Source: Metabacillus dongyingensis (GTDB lineage: Bacteria; Bacillota; Bacilli; Bacillales; Bacillaceae). Taken from it: DNA of 64,000 bases. The stretch lies in NCBI RefSeq assembly GCF_019933155.2, contig NZ_CP082944.1:1924001-1988000 (forward strand), read 5' to 3'. Shown piece after piece: positions 50,325-60,118 of this stretch. The translations under genes were made by a program, and so were the position numbers. Position 1 is the stretch's first letter; each line of letters opens with the position of its first letter. The notes beneath the pieces were generated by a model. That model saw only the letters and a program-made list of their open reading frames with translations, did no database searches and was not told the DNA's origin.

Positions 50325-52079
50325 TTGGAAACATTTAAAAAACTAAGGGCCTTTTATATGCCTTACAAAAATGATTTTTTATGGTCAATAGGTTTTTTGC
50401 TTATCATGACAGCCATCACAGTTGTGTATCCGATGGTGCTGCAGTTTACAATTGATGATGTCGTATTAAAAGAAGAGTTTTATCTCGTGCCATGGATCGC
50501 GCTCGGGTTTGTCGGCATTATGACGGTGAAGGGAGTGGCGACTTATTTTCACCAGTATTTAGGGGATATGTTTGGGATAAAATCCGTATATAGAATGAGA
50601 AATGAACTTTATGAAAAGCTTCAGCGCCTCCCTTTTCGCTATTATGACAATGCAAAAACAGGAGATTTGATGTCACGGCTTACAGCAGATGTGGAAGGCT
50701 TTCGTTTTTTCCTGTCTTTTGGGATTGCAGAGTTAATCCGCTTCATTATTCTGATTTGCATCAGTCTTTGCGTCATGTTCTATTATTCGGTTCCGCTGAC
50801 ATTCGTCACGATTGCAGCTCTGCCGTTCTTGGCCGTGGCCGTTTACCGGTTTGACAAGCGGGTTCACCCTGCCTTCAGAAGCATTCGTAAGTCGTTTGGG
50901 AAACTGAATACAAATGTTCAGGAAAATATCAGCGGCATTCATACTGTAAAATCATTATCCAGAGAGGATTTTGAAATTTCAAAGTTTAATTCCTCAAACA
51001 ACGATTACAAACAGAAGTATTTAGATACATCCAATGTATGGGCTAAATATTTTCCGCTTATGGAGTTCATCGGAAATATTTCAGTTGTTGCTTTGCTTGC
51101 TTTCGGCGGATATATGGTGATAAACGGCAGTCTTAAACCAGGTGAGCTTGTAGCTTTTTACAGCCTTGTCTGGTATATCATGTGGCCAATTATGAACTTG
51201 GGATTTGTCATCAACCTGTTCTCTCAATCCAAAGCTTCCGGAGAGCGGCTGCTTGAAATATTGGAAGCGGATGAAGAAATCAGTGATGCCAATCTTGATT
51301 TGTCCGCTGACAAATTATCGGGTCATGTCACATTTAAAAATGTTTCGCTTAAATACAATGATGAAGATGTGCCGGCATTAACAAATGTGTCATTTGATGC
51401 GCCTCCTGGAAAAACGGTTGGACTGATTGGAGCCACTGGTTCAGGAAAAACAACCGTCACCCAATTAATGACGCGTTTTTATGAACCGACATCAGGCGAG
51501 ATCCTTCTTGACGGAAAGGATATTAAAGATCATTCTTTAAAATCCCTGAGAGGAAGTATTGGCGTTGTTCTTCAGGAATCCTTCCTTTTTTCAACAACAA
51601 TTAAATCAAATATTGCTTATGGAAAGCCAAATGCAACAATGGATGAAATCATCGATGCAGCGAAGCGCGCTCAAGCACATGAATTTATTATGGAACTTCC
51701 TGAAGGGTATGACACCATGCTTGGCGAACGGGGCATGGGCCTATCCGGAGGACAAAAGCAGAGAATATCCATTGCACGCGCCATTTGTGTTGATCCAAGC
51801 ATTCTGATTTTGGATGATTCAACTAGCGCGGTTGATATGGATACAGAGTTCCGTATTCAGAAAGATTTAAAAGCCGTGATGAAAGATCGTACGACTATTA
51901 TTATTGCTCACCGGATTTCTTCTTTAAAGCACGCAGATGAAATCATCGTGCTTCAGGATGGCGAGGTAGCCGAAAGAGGAACACATGAAGAGCTGCTTCA
52001 TACAGGCGGTTCTTACAAACGAATTTATGACATTCAATATAAAGACCAAAAAGCTGTTGTACAGTCAAATGCAGGGTAG
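50325..52079 (+). CDS. yfiB: ABC multidrug exporter half, YfiB-like
   Basis: 584 residues: six-helix membrane domain (about 15-305) and nucleotide-binding domain (about 335-570). Walker A is GATGSGKT, signature LSGGQKQR is canonical, but Walker B reads ILILDDST, with Asp in place of the catalytic Glu. This is typical of the degenerate-site subunit of heterodimeric exporters. TTG start after AAAGGAGGGA. The partner gene follows within 10 bp. Substrate unknown. Confidence 0.88.
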   Translation: METFKKLRAFYMPYKNDFLWSIGFLLIMTAITVVYPMVLQFTIDDVVLKEEFYLVPWIALGFVGIMTVKGVATYFHQYLGDMFGIKSVYRMRNELYEKLQRLPFRYYDNAKTGDLMSRLTADVEGFRFFLSFGIAELIRFIILICISLCVMFYYSVPLTFVTIAALPFLAVAVYRFDKRVHPAFRSIRKSFGKLNTNVQENISGIHTVKSLSREDFEISKFNSSNNDYKQKYLDTSNVWAKYFPLMEFIGNISVVALLAFGGYMVINGSLKPGELVAFYSLVWYIMWPIMNLGFVINLFSQSKASGERLLEILEADEEISDANLDLSADKLSGHVTFKNVSLKYNDEDVPALTNVSFDAPPGKTVGLIGATGSGKTTVTQLMTRFYEPTSGEILLDGKDIKDHSLKSLRGSIGVVLQESFLFSTTIKSNIAYGKPNATMDEIIDAAKRAQAHEFIMELPEGYDTMLGERGMGLSGGQKQRISIARAICVDPSILILDDSTSAVDMDTEFRIQKDLKAVMKDRTTIIIAHRISSLKHADEIIVLQDGEVAERGTHEELLHTGGSYKRIYDIQYKDQKAVVQSNAG

Positions 52080-52088
52080 GTGAAAAAG

Positions 52089-53909
52089 ATGCAAAAGAAA
52101 GAAAAACAGGATTTAATTAAGCAGAGGTTCTACTACTCTACAGATCAAATTATAGAGAAACCTTTTAACTGGAAACAGATGGGGAGGTTAATGGGGTATA
52201 TTAAGCCGTATTCGAAAAACCTTTTGCCCCTCTCATTTCTTACTGTTATTTTAACGACCATTGTCCGTTTAATTGTGCCGATTTTAATCGGGGTATACAC
52301 GCTGGATAAAGCAATCGTTCAAAAAGATCTGGATTTGCTTTGGGTGCTGGTAGGGTCCATTTTTGGGCTTTACCTCGTTTCTTATGTGGCCAATACGCTC
52401 AGGATCAGGTGGATGAACATGCTTGGTCAAAATGTGATATATGATTTGCGCAAGCATTTGTTTACACATGTGCAATCTCTGTCCCACCGCTTTTTTGATT
52501 CCAGATCAGCAGGATCCATTCTCGTTCGGATCATGAATGACATTAACTCTCTTCAGGAGCTTTTTACAAGCGGGGTTATCAATCTATTAATGGATTTCCT
52601 GCTGCTGATAGGCGTTATCGTTATTCTGTTTACAATCAGTCCGCCTCTTGCCCTTGCGATCATGATTATCCTGCCGGTCATGTTTTTTATCTCAACAAGC
52701 CTGCGGAAAAAAATCCGGAGATCCTGGCAAACGGTCCGCCTGAAGCAGTCCATGCTGAATTCACATTTGAATGAAAGCATACAGGGCATCCGGGTTACTC
52801 AAGCTTACACACAGGAAAAGGAAAATATCGAATTCTTTGATGGCATCAATACGGAAAACTTCAGCAGCTGGCAGGATGCCACTCAGAAAAATGCCGTGTT
52901 CCGTCCATTCGTTGAAATGACAAATGCCATCGGAACAGCCATCCTTATTTGGTTCGGTGCCTCATTAATTGCAAATGAATCGATTACAATTGGTGAGTTT
53001 GTTTCATTTGCTTTTTACCTTGGCATGTTTTGGGAGCCGATTTCAAGGCTTGGCCAAGTGTATAATCAGCTTCTGATGGGGATGGCATCATCTGAACGGA
53101 TATTTGAATTTTTAGATGAAAAGCCAATTGTTTCAGAATCTGATGATCCGGTCGTTCTTTTAGATATGAAGGGGGATATCGCGTTTGATAAAGTTGAATT
53201 CTCATATGATGGAAACCGCAAAGCGTTAAAAGGGGTATCACTTCAAATCGCGTCTGGTCAAACTGTTGCACTTGTTGGCCATACAGGTTCAGGAAAAACA
53301 ACGATTGCTAATTTAATCAGCCGCTTTTACGATGCAACAGGCGGCGAGGTAAAGATAGACGGCTATAACATCCGGGATTTATCAATTGGAAGCTTGCGGT
53401 CACAAATCAGTGTAGTCCTGCAGGATACTTTTATCTTCTCGGGAACGATCATGGAAAATATCCGATTCGGCCGACCGGATGCAGCAGACGAAGAAGTCAT
53501 TGCAGCAGCTGAAGCTGTCGGGGCAGATGAATTTATTAAAGATTTAGTAAATGGCTATGAGACAGAGGTGGAAGAACGCGGCAACGTTTTATCTGTTGGG
53601 GAAAGACAGCTTCTCTCCTTTGCAAGAGCCATTCTGGCAGATCCAAAAATATTAATTTTGGATGAAGCAACAGCAAGTATCGATACAGAATCAGAAGTGA
53701 AAATCCAGCAGGCATTAAAAACGCTTTTAAAAGGAAGAACCGCAATCATGATTGCCCATCGCTTATCAACTATTCGCGAGGCAGACAACATCATTGTACT
53801 CGATCATGGGAATATCATGGAGCAGGGCAATCACGAAGAGCTTATGAAGCAGCAGGGAATCTACTATGAGCTTGTTAAGGCTCAATTCAGAATGCTTGAT
53901 GCAGGGTAA
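52089..53909 (+). CDS. yfiC: ABC multidrug exporter half, YfiC-like
   Basis: 606 residues: membrane domain (about 45-325) and nucleotide-binding domain (about 360-595). Walker A GHTGSGKT and Walker B ILILDEATASID with the catalytic Glu are normal, but the signature is LSVGERQ instead of LSGGQ. It therefore complements the YfiB-like subunit: one consensus and one degenerate ATP site. Start ATG 52089 after TAGGTGA; a GTG at 52080 directly after the upstream stop is an alternative. Confidence 0.88.
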   Translation: MQKKEKQDLIKQRFYYSTDQIIEKPFNWKQMGRLMGYIKPYSKNLLPLSFLTVILTTIVRLIVPILIGVYTLDKAIVQKDLDLLWVLVGSIFGLYLVSYVANTLRIRWMNMLGQNVIYDLRKHLFTHVQSLSHRFFDSRSAGSILVRIMNDINSLQELFTSGVINLLMDFLLLIGVIVILFTISPPLALAIMIILPVMFFISTSLRKKIRRSWQTVRLKQSMLNSHLNESIQGIRVTQAYTQEKENIEFFDGINTENFSSWQDATQKNAVFRPFVEMTNAIGTAILIWFGASLIANESITIGEFVSFAFYLGMFWEPISRLGQVYNQLLMGMASSERIFEFLDEKPIVSESDDPVVLLDMKGDIAFDKVEFSYDGNRKALKGVSLQIASGQTVALVGHTGSGKTTIANLISRFYDATGGEVKIDGYNIRDLSIGSLRSQISVVLQDTFIFSGTIMENIRFGRPDAADEEVIAAAEAVGADEFIKDLVNGYETEVEERGNVLSVGERQLLSFARAILADPKILILDEATASIDTESEVKIQQALKTLLKGRTAIMIAHRLSTIREADNIIVLDHGNIMEQGNHEELMKQQGIYYELVKAQFRMLDAG

Positions 53910-53913
53910 AAAC

Positions 53914-53945
53914 AAAGAGCCAATCGATCGCGATTGGCTCTTTTT
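53914..53945 (+). terminator. Terminator of the exporter operon
   Basis: AAAGAGCCAATCG/CGATTGGCTCTTT stem, 4-nt loop, T-run. Confidence 0.88.
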
Positions 53946-53985
53946 CTTGCGTTGAATAAATATATTCGAAGAATAATAGAAATTG

Positions 53986-54011
53986 TGAAACCTATTTTTA
54001 TAAGAATCGTA
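53986..54011 (+). promoter_or_regulatory. SigW promoter of yknWXYZ
   Basis: TGAAAC, exactly 16 nt, CGTA: a perfect match to the SigW consensus, 39 bp before the yknW start codon. The B. subtilis yknWXYZ operon is SigW-dependent. Confidence 0.85.
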
Positions 54012-54049
54012 TTACTTACAGAACATATAAAATTGGAGGTAATTGGATT

Positions 54050-54757
54050 ATGGAACAGCAAACAAATCCGGCAGTAGAAGGAAACGCATCTCAGCCGCCA
54101 AAACCGTCTTTATTCGGTATGATCATGAACCCGGGGGAGCAGTTTGACCGTATTCGTCAAAAACCAAAGGTGCTTGTCGGTTTTCTGCTTGTCACATTAT
54201 TTCTTTTAGCAGGTACGTTTTTATCGTTAGCTAATAGTCCTGAAATAACAGGAGAGTTAACATCAGAGCTTGGAATGACTGCTGAAGAAGCAGCTATGTT
54301 CGGCACGGTTATGGGAGTTGTGGGAATTGTTGCAGGAGGTATTGGGAGCATTATTGTTCTTATTATTATGGCTGCCATTACACTGGCGATTGCGAAAATG
54401 ACTGGTTCTGCCGTTAAATTTAAACAAATCCTTTCCATGACGATTTACATTGCATTTGTCACATCTATCGGAACGCTTTTAAACGGTCTTATTGCATTTT
54501 TAGTAAAAGAAGAAAATTATATTAATCCATACACTAGCTTAAACAGCATTGTTGGTGCTGAAGGCGGCTTGGGCGGATTGCTCATGACGTTTGAAGTTTT
54601 CACGATTTGGGGAACGATTTTGACGGCAATCGGTCTTCAGCGTGTTGCAGGTTTATCTAAAGCAGCAGCCTGGACAATCGCGATCGTTTTCTTCGTCATC
54701 GGCGCAGTATTAGCCGCTGCAGGAGGAGTGCTTGAAGGGATGTTCCCTGCAGCATGA
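54050..54757 (+). CDS. yknW: Yip1-family membrane protein YknW
   Basis: 235 residues with a Pro-rich N-terminus (NPAVEGNASQPPKPSLFGMI) and about five hydrophobic helices; Yip1 domain. In B. subtilis YknW assists assembly of the YknXYZ transporter that protects against the SdpC cannibalism toxin. It overlaps yknX by 4 bp. First gene of the SigW-driven operon. Confidence 0.92.
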   Translation: MEQQTNPAVEGNASQPPKPSLFGMIMNPGEQFDRIRQKPKVLVGFLLVTLFLLAGTFLSLANSPEITGELTSELGMTAEEAAMFGTVMGVVGIVAGGIGSIIVLIIMAAITLAIAKMTGSAVKFKQILSMTIYIAFVTSIGTLLNGLIAFLVKEENYINPYTSLNSIVGAEGGLGGLLMTFEVFTIWGTILTAIGLQRVAGLSKAAAWTIAIVFFVIGAVLAAAGGVLEGMFPAA

Positions 54758-55881
54758 AGAAAAAAATCTGGCTTTCAATCGGTGTCGTTTCAATCATAGT
54801 TTTGCTTGTGGGTGTAAACGTCTATCGTGCGATGAGTAAAGAAGAGGTAACGGTCAGTACAGTGAAGCTTTCACAGCAGGAAATTGCTTCGAATGTCATG
54901 GTGCCCGGTACCCTAAGATTCCAAAATGAACAGTATATTTATCAAGATCCTGAAAAAGGGGAAATTGCTGAAATTCTAGTAAAAGAGGGAGAGACCGTAA
55001 ATGCGGGAACTCCCCTCCTCCGCTATGAAAATGAACAATTCTCTCTTGAAAAAGAGCAAAATGCTCTATCCATTGAATCAAGCTATCTTAAAATCAATCA
55101 GCTTGAAAAACAGCTGGATGATTTAAGTGAGAAAGAAAAAGATTTATCCAAGCAAGTTGGAAAAGAGGAAGCAGAAAAAACGATCGAAGCAGAGCATAAT
55201 CAGCTGGAAATGGAGCAAAAGATGGCTGATATTGAACTTCGTCAGCTGCTGCTTCAAAAAGAGACAATAGAAAAACAGCTGAATACTCTCGAAGTGAAAA
55301 GCGACATTGCAGGCACTGTCATTACAATTGAAGAACATCCCGAACAGACTTCAGAACAGGGCGGCATGAAAGCAGTTATACATATTGCAAAAACAGATCA
55401 ATTTATTGTCAGCGGTGTTTTGTCAGAATATGATTCTTTAAAAGCTGCAGAAGGACAGCCTGTTACCTTAAGTTCTGATGTTGTGCCGGATGCTGAGTGG
55501 AAGGGCAAAGTGAGCAAAATCGGACTGTTTCCTGAGACTTCATCAAGTACAATGGGAACGGAAAATGCGGCCGTACAATATCCGGTTGAGGTAATCATTG
55601 AAGGCAGCGAAATGAAGGCAAAACCCGGCTTTAAGCTGATCATGGAAATTGAAACTGAAAAGCGCAATGTTCAGACCGTACCTGTAGATGCTGTAAAACA
55701 GGATGGCGAGGACTATTTTGTCTATACAGTTGAAGACGGAAAAACAAAGAAAAAGACCATTGAAATTGGAACGGCTTCTTCCGATTATATGGAAGTGAAA
55801 GAGGGCTTATCAGCCGATGATGCCATCGTTTCAAAGCCGAAAGATGATCTTCTCAGCGGAACGGAAGTGACGGTGAAATGA
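54754..55881 (+). CDS. yknX: Membrane fusion-like subunit YknX
   Basis: 375 residues: one N-terminal transmembrane helix (about 5-25), a lipoyl-like domain (GEIAEILVKEGETVNAGTP), a coiled coil (about 110-190, rich in Glu, Lys and Leu) and beta-barrel domains, as in HlyD/MacA proteins. In B. subtilis it is part of the SdpC-protection transporter with YknY and YknZ. Start and stop codons overlap both neighbours (ATGA), indicating translational coupling. Confidence 0.93.
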   Translation: MKKKIWLSIGVVSIIVLLVGVNVYRAMSKEEVTVSTVKLSQQEIASNVMVPGTLRFQNEQYIYQDPEKGEIAEILVKEGETVNAGTPLLRYENEQFSLEKEQNALSIESSYLKINQLEKQLDDLSEKEKDLSKQVGKEEAEKTIEAEHNQLEMEQKMADIELRQLLLQKETIEKQLNTLEVKSDIAGTVITIEEHPEQTSEQGGMKAVIHIAKTDQFIVSGVLSEYDSLKAAEGQPVTLSSDVVPDAEWKGKVSKIGLFPETSSSTMGTENAAVQYPVEVIIEGSEMKAKPGFKLIMEIETEKRNVQTVPVDAVKQDGEDYFVYTVEDGKTKKKTIEIGTASSDYMEVKEGLSADDAIVSKPKDDLLSGTEVTVK

Positions 55882-56564
55882 TCCAGCTTTCCGGCATTAC
55901 GAAAAGCTACAAGGTCGGAAAAGAATCATTCGACGTTTTAAAAGATATCCATCTGACCATTGAAGAAGGCGAATTCATTTCCATCATGGGGCCATCCGGC
56001 TCAGGTAAATCGACGCTAATGAATATTATCGGCTGTCTCGACAGGCCGACAACCGGCCACTATTTTCTGGACGGGGAAGATGTAGCAGCCTATCAGGACA
56101 CAGATCTTGCAAAAGTGAGGAACCTCTCCATCGGCTTTGTGTTTCAGCAGTTTCAGCTCCTGCCTAGACTTACGGCCTTGAAAAATGCAGAGCTTCCAAT
56201 GGTGTATGCAGGTGTAAAGAAAAAAGAGCGGGAAGAGCGGGCGATGCTGGCATTGGAGAAAGTTGGCCTTGCAGACCGCATGAATCATCTCCCTAATGAG
56301 CTCTCAGGCGGACAAAAACAGCGTGTAGCTATTGCCCGTTCCATCGTCAACAAACCCCGGCTAATTCTTGCAGATGAGCCGACAGGTGCTCTTGATACAA
56401 AGACAAGCGTTTCCGTTATGGAGCAATTTGCAGCTCTTAATGTTGAGGGGACAACAGTCATCATTGTTACGCATGAACAGGAAGTAGCGGACTACACGAA
56501 GCGTATAATCATGGTAAGAGACGGGGAAGTTCAGTCTCACGGGGCAGAAAGGAGAAACGCATGA
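55878..56564 (+). CDS. yknY: ABC ATPase YknY
   Basis: 228-residue MacB-type ATPase: Walker A GPSGSGKST, Q-loop FQQFQLLPR, signature LSGGQKQRVAIARS, Walker B LILADEPTGALD and switch His in VTHEQ. Powers the YknXYZ complex. Overlaps yknX and yknZ by 4 bp each. Confidence 0.95.
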   Translation: MIQLSGITKSYKVGKESFDVLKDIHLTIEEGEFISIMGPSGSGKSTLMNIIGCLDRPTTGHYFLDGEDVAAYQDTDLAKVRNLSIGFVFQQFQLLPRLTALKNAELPMVYAGVKKKEREERAMLALEKVGLADRMNHLPNELSGGQKQRVAIARSIVNKPRLILADEPTGALDTKTSVSVMEQFAALNVEGTTVIIVTHEQEVADYTKRIIMVRDGEVQSHGAERRNA

Positions 56565-57754
56565 GCATGTTAGAAAACCTGCGAATGGCGTTCGCTTCTG
56601 TCCTTGCTCATAAGCTCAGATCCATTTTAACAATGCTTGGAATTATTATTGGTGTTGCATCTGTTATACTGGTCGTTGCAATCGGACAGGGCGGAGAGCA
56701 GATGCTGAAATCACAATTTACCGGATCCAGCAACACAATTGAAGTGTTTTACCAGCCAAGTGAAGAAGAAATGCAGTCCAATCCCAATGCTTATATGGAG
56801 TCAGCATTTACGCAGTCTGATATTGATGATTTATCCGAAATCCCTGAAGTCTCTAAAGTAGTGGCCTCAAGCTCTGAATTCATGCAAGCCCGGTACAGGG
56901 AAGATACGGCGGATACGTCCATTTTCGGCATTAATAAGGCTTACATTGAGGTAAACGAACTGAAAATTGAGTCTGGAAGAAACCTTATCGATGGCGATTT
57001 TATCAGCGGACGCCGTGTAGGCATTATCAGTCAGGAGACAAAGAAAGAGCTATTTAAAGAGACGGATCCTTTGGGAGAAGTGATCTGGATAAACGGGCAG
57101 CCGTTTGAAATTATCGGTGTGCTTGAAAAGCCGACTGGTCTTTTTTCTTTTGGTTCGATGGAAATTTACATTCCTTCCAATACGTATCGGGATTCATTCG
57201 GCAAATCTGATTTTAATCAGGTAACTATTCAGGCGGACAATGCTGAAATGCTTCAAGAAGCAGGAAAAAAAGCAACCGCTCTCTTAAATCAGAAGCATGA
57301 CAAAGAAGATGAGTATCAAGTCTTTAATATGGAAGAAATCGCAGAAGGGATTGGTCAGGTGACAAGAATTATGACATTAATCATCGGATCAATCGCAGGG
57401 ATTTCACTCTTTGTCGGCGGCATCGGGGTCATGAATATTATGCTTGTATCTGTCACAGAAAGAACCCGCGAAATTGGCATAAGAAAAGCGCTTGGTGCGA
57501 CAAAAAGACAAATACTCACTCAGTTTCTAATTGAGTCCATCACCCTTACGCTCATCGGCGGAATCATCGGTATCCTGCTAGGGGCTTGCGGAGCATCGCT
57601 TGTCTCCGTTATTGCAGGATGGCCTTCACTCGTTTCATGGCAGGTTGTACTCGGCGGACTTGCATTCTCCATGATCATCGGCGTCATCTTTGGCATGCTG
57701 CCTGCAAATAAAGCAGCTCGTCTTGATCCGATTGATTCTCTCAGGTATGAATAG
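56561..57754 (+). CDS. yknZ: MacB-like permease YknZ
   Basis: 397 residues with the MacB layout: one N-terminal helix (about 20-42), a large extracellular domain (about 45-270), and three C-terminal helices with the conserved ERTREIGIRKALGATKRQI loop. Length equals B. subtilis YknZ as I recall. It ends the operon, followed by a terminator. Confidence 0.94.
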   Translation: MSMLENLRMAFASVLAHKLRSILTMLGIIIGVASVILVVAIGQGGEQMLKSQFTGSSNTIEVFYQPSEEEMQSNPNAYMESAFTQSDIDDLSEIPEVSKVVASSSEFMQARYREDTADTSIFGINKAYIEVNELKIESGRNLIDGDFISGRRVGIISQETKKELFKETDPLGEVIWINGQPFEIIGVLEKPTGLFSFGSMEIYIPSNTYRDSFGKSDFNQVTIQADNAEMLQEAGKKATALLNQKHDKEDEYQVFNMEEIAEGIGQVTRIMTLIIGSIAGISLFVGGIGVMNIMLVSVTERTREIGIRKALGATKRQILTQFLIESITLTLIGGIIGILLGACGASLVSVIAGWPSLVSWQVVLGGLAFSMIIGVIFGMLPANKAARLDPIDSLRYE

Positions 57755-57758
57755 CGTT

Positions 57759-57786
57759 AGCTCATCTCCTTAGATGAGCTTTTTTC
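57759..57786 (+). terminator. Terminator of yknWXYZ
   Basis: AGCTCATCT/AGATGAGCT stem, 4-nt loop, five to six T. Confidence 0.85.
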
Positions 57787-58006
57787 GTTAGTAAGAAGGA
57801 CTACTATTTACTGGAAAAGATGCCCCAGTTCTAATGTGTTGTTTTCCTTCGGGGTGTCTATAATTAGAAGTAAAGGGATGTATGGTCAAAAACCAGGGAC
57901 AAGTGGTCAGTACAGGCTTTTCCGTATTTCTAATAAAAAACTCTTGCTCCATGCTGTTGATGATGGTAAAAAGGGAATAGGTATTTCATGTGCAGATGAG
58001 ATTGGA

Positions 58007-58615
58007 ATGATTTGGATGAAGGTAGGAAAAATTGCAGCATTTCTGGTTAAAATGATGCTGCTTGCCGTTCTTTTGCTGTTGGTTTATTCTTCGGTCAGCA
58101 TCTGGAATTTCGGCAATAAACACGAATCGGTTAAAACGGATGCAGCCATTGTGCTCGGAGCAGCTGCATGGGGAGAGGATCCTTCGCCGGTATTTAAAGA
58201 ACGGATCAATCACGCAATCCGGCTTTATAAAAAGGAAGATGTTGATAAGATTATCTTCACAGGCGGCAAAGCGATAAAAACAGACTTGCCTGAAGCAGTA
58301 GTCGGAAAAAACTATGCCGTGAAGAACGGTGTGAAAGAATCTGATATTTTAATTGAGACAAGCTCAAGACTGACAGAAGATAATTTAAAATACGCTTACG
58401 AAGCAGGAAAAAAAGCAGGATTGCAGTCATACACGATCGTAAGCGATCCCTATCATATGAAGCGGTCTGTTCTGCTTGCGAAACAGATTGGGATGAATGT
58501 TTCTTCTTCTCCTACTACGACTTCAGCGTATCAAACTTGGGAAACGAAATTGCCTGTGTATTCAAAAGAAGTACTTTTTTATGCAGGATACCTGGTAACT
58601 TCGACATTTGAATAA
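58007..58615 (+). CDS. YdcF/SanA-like DUF218 protein
   Basis: 202 residues: N-terminal membrane helix (KVGKIAAFLVKMMLLAVL region) and an extracellular DUF218 domain with AAIVLGAAAWG, DKIIFTGGKA, SSRLTEDNLKYA and VSDPYHMKRS. SanA relatives affect envelope barrier function; the reaction is unknown. The frame is open further upstream to 57836 but that part has no ribosome site or hydrophobic signal. I chose ATG 58007; ATG 58016 is equally possible. Confidence 0.8.
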   Translation: MIWMKVGKIAAFLVKMMLLAVLLLLVYSSVSIWNFGNKHESVKTDAAIVLGAAAWGEDPSPVFKERINHAIRLYKKEDVDKIIFTGGKAIKTDLPEAVVGKNYAVKNGVKESDILIETSSRLTEDNLKYAYEAGKKAGLQSYTIVSDPYHMKRSVLLAKQIGMNVSSSPTTTSAYQTWETKLPVYSKEVLFYAGYLVTSTFE

Positions 58616-58625
58616 AAAGAAAAAT

Positions 58626-58661
58626 AAGAGGATTCATCCATGGATGAATCCTCTTGTTTTA
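58626..58661. terminator. Bidirectional terminator
   Basis: Almost perfect palindrome AAGAGGATTCATCC/GGATGAATCCTCTT with a 2-nt centre, followed by GTTTT. It lies between convergent YdcF-like and LysE genes. Confidence 0.8.
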
Positions 58662-58696
58662 TTATGTCTGCTACTGAAAAAGCGCTGTTTGAGGAT

Positions 58697-59341
58697 TCAT
58701 ATAACTAATTCAATCATTTGATTGAATAATTTTATACTAAAACCAAGCAAGATTATACCTGCAATAAAGGTAACGGCTTTCAGCATTTTATCCTGAATAA
58801 AATCACGGATAAAATGAACAGTAATTGCGATATTCAGATTCCAGAGAGTAACGCCTCCAATAATAAGCAGACTGTAAATCAGGAGATAAAAAACGGTATG
58901 GTGCGGCCCAAGACTGGTCAGCGCAGTGCCATAAACACCAAGCCAGAACACAAAAATAAACGGGTCGCCCAGTGCTATCAAAAAGCCCGTCCAATAAGAT
59001 CCTGCACTGCTGGTATTTTCGTCTTCTTTCTTTATCATTTTTTCAGAAGACAGGGAACGAAGAATACTGTTTATACCAAGCCTTGCTAATAGAAAACATC
59101 CGACTGCGCTAAAAATTGCAGAGAACAGCGTGCTTTGTAGAAACGTAACGAGTCCGAGAAATATCCCAAACATTAATAGCATATCAACCGTGATGGCGCC
59201 GATTCCAACAAGCATCGCAGGCCAAAACCCCCCCATTATCCCCCTTTTGATCATCTCTAACTTAATCGGACCTATTGGTGCAGCTAAACTTATGCCAAGA
59301 ACAATCGGCTTAACAATAAAGAGCAGGCTTTCCATCCGCAT
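58697..59341 (-). CDS. LysE/RhtB-family amino acid exporter
   Basis: 214 residues with six hydrophobic helices. The N-terminal motif GISLAAPIGPIKLEMIKRG is the LysE/RhtB signature, and LIALGDPFIFVFWLGVYG is the conserved central region. Exports an amino acid or related compound; substrate unknown. AAAGGCGG lies before the ATG, with a second in-frame ATG 6 bp further on. Confidence 0.88.
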   Translation of the reverse strand: MRMESLLFIVKPIVLGISLAAPIGPIKLEMIKRGIMGGFWPAMLVGIGAITVDMLLMFGIFLGLVTFLQSTLFSAIFSAVGCFLLARLGINSILRSLSSEKMIKKEDENTSSAGSYWTGFLIALGDPFIFVFWLGVYGTALTSLGPHHTVFYLLIYSLLIIGGVTLWNLNIAITVHFIRDFIQDKMLKAVTFIAGIILLGFSIKLFNQMIELVI

Positions 59342-59558
59342 TCATCCGCCTTTCGATTCCTTGTCCATTAAGTGTATTCGGGGAGGGTGCGTTTATTGTT
59401 CATAAATTCTCCAGCTGCATAATAAATAGTAAAATTAAATGGCTTGGATGGATAAAAAGGACATGTGATTTTTTCTTTTTTATTTGTGCAAAAAGGGTTT
59501 TAAATCGTCTGCGCCTAACTACTAAAGGAGAAAAATATCAGGCAAAAGGGGGATCAAT

Positions 59559-60110
59559 ATGAATAATATACATAAGTCACACTCATTACTGGAATGGGGG
59601 AAGGCTATCTTGCTTGCTGCTTGTCTGGCTCTTATCATCCGTCTTTTTCTCTTTGAGCCATATTTAGTGGAGGGGTCTTCAATGGACCCGACCCTTCATG
59701 ACGGTGAACGCCTGTTTGTAAACAAATCCAGCTTTATGATCGGGGATGTGAACAGGGGAGATATCGTCATCATTGATGGCGAGGAGAAGAATGTTCATTA
59801 TGTGAAACGGGTTATTGGACTGCCTGGGGATACAGTGGAGGTTAAAGATCATCAGGTTTTAATAAATGGCAAGCTGCTTGAGGAACCATATTTGCTTTCA
59901 AATAAAAAGAAGGCGGAAAAACTCGGACTGTATTTGATGGATGATTTTGAATCCATTACTGTTCCTGATCATGAAGTTTTTGTTATGGGGGATAACCGCA
60001 CAAACAGTATGGATTCAAGAAACGGTCTTGGCAGCATCACGAAAGATCGCATTGCCGGCAAGGCAGAATTTGTGTTCTTTCCATTTGAAAAGATAAGAAA
60101 AACAAAATAA
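59559..60110 (+). CDS. lepB: Type I signal peptidase
   Basis: Cleaves signal peptides of exported proteins. 183 residues, one N-terminal membrane helix (about 14-33) and an extracellular serine-lysine catalytic domain: Ser41 in EGSSMDPTL and Lys83 in YVKRVIGLPGD. VFVMGDNRTNSMDSR is the third family motif. Size matches the prokaryotic-type SipS/SipT group. AAAGGGGGATC precedes the ATG. Confidence 0.94.
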   Translation: MNNIHKSHSLLEWGKAILLAACLALIIRLFLFEPYLVEGSSMDPTLHDGERLFVNKSSFMIGDVNRGDIVIIDGEEKNVHYVKRVIGLPGDTVEVKDHQVLINGKLLEEPYLLSNKKKAEKLGLYLMDDFESITVPDHEVFVMGDNRTNSMDSRNGLGSITKDRIAGKAEFVFFPFEKIRKTK

Positions 60111-60118
60111 TCTAGAGA

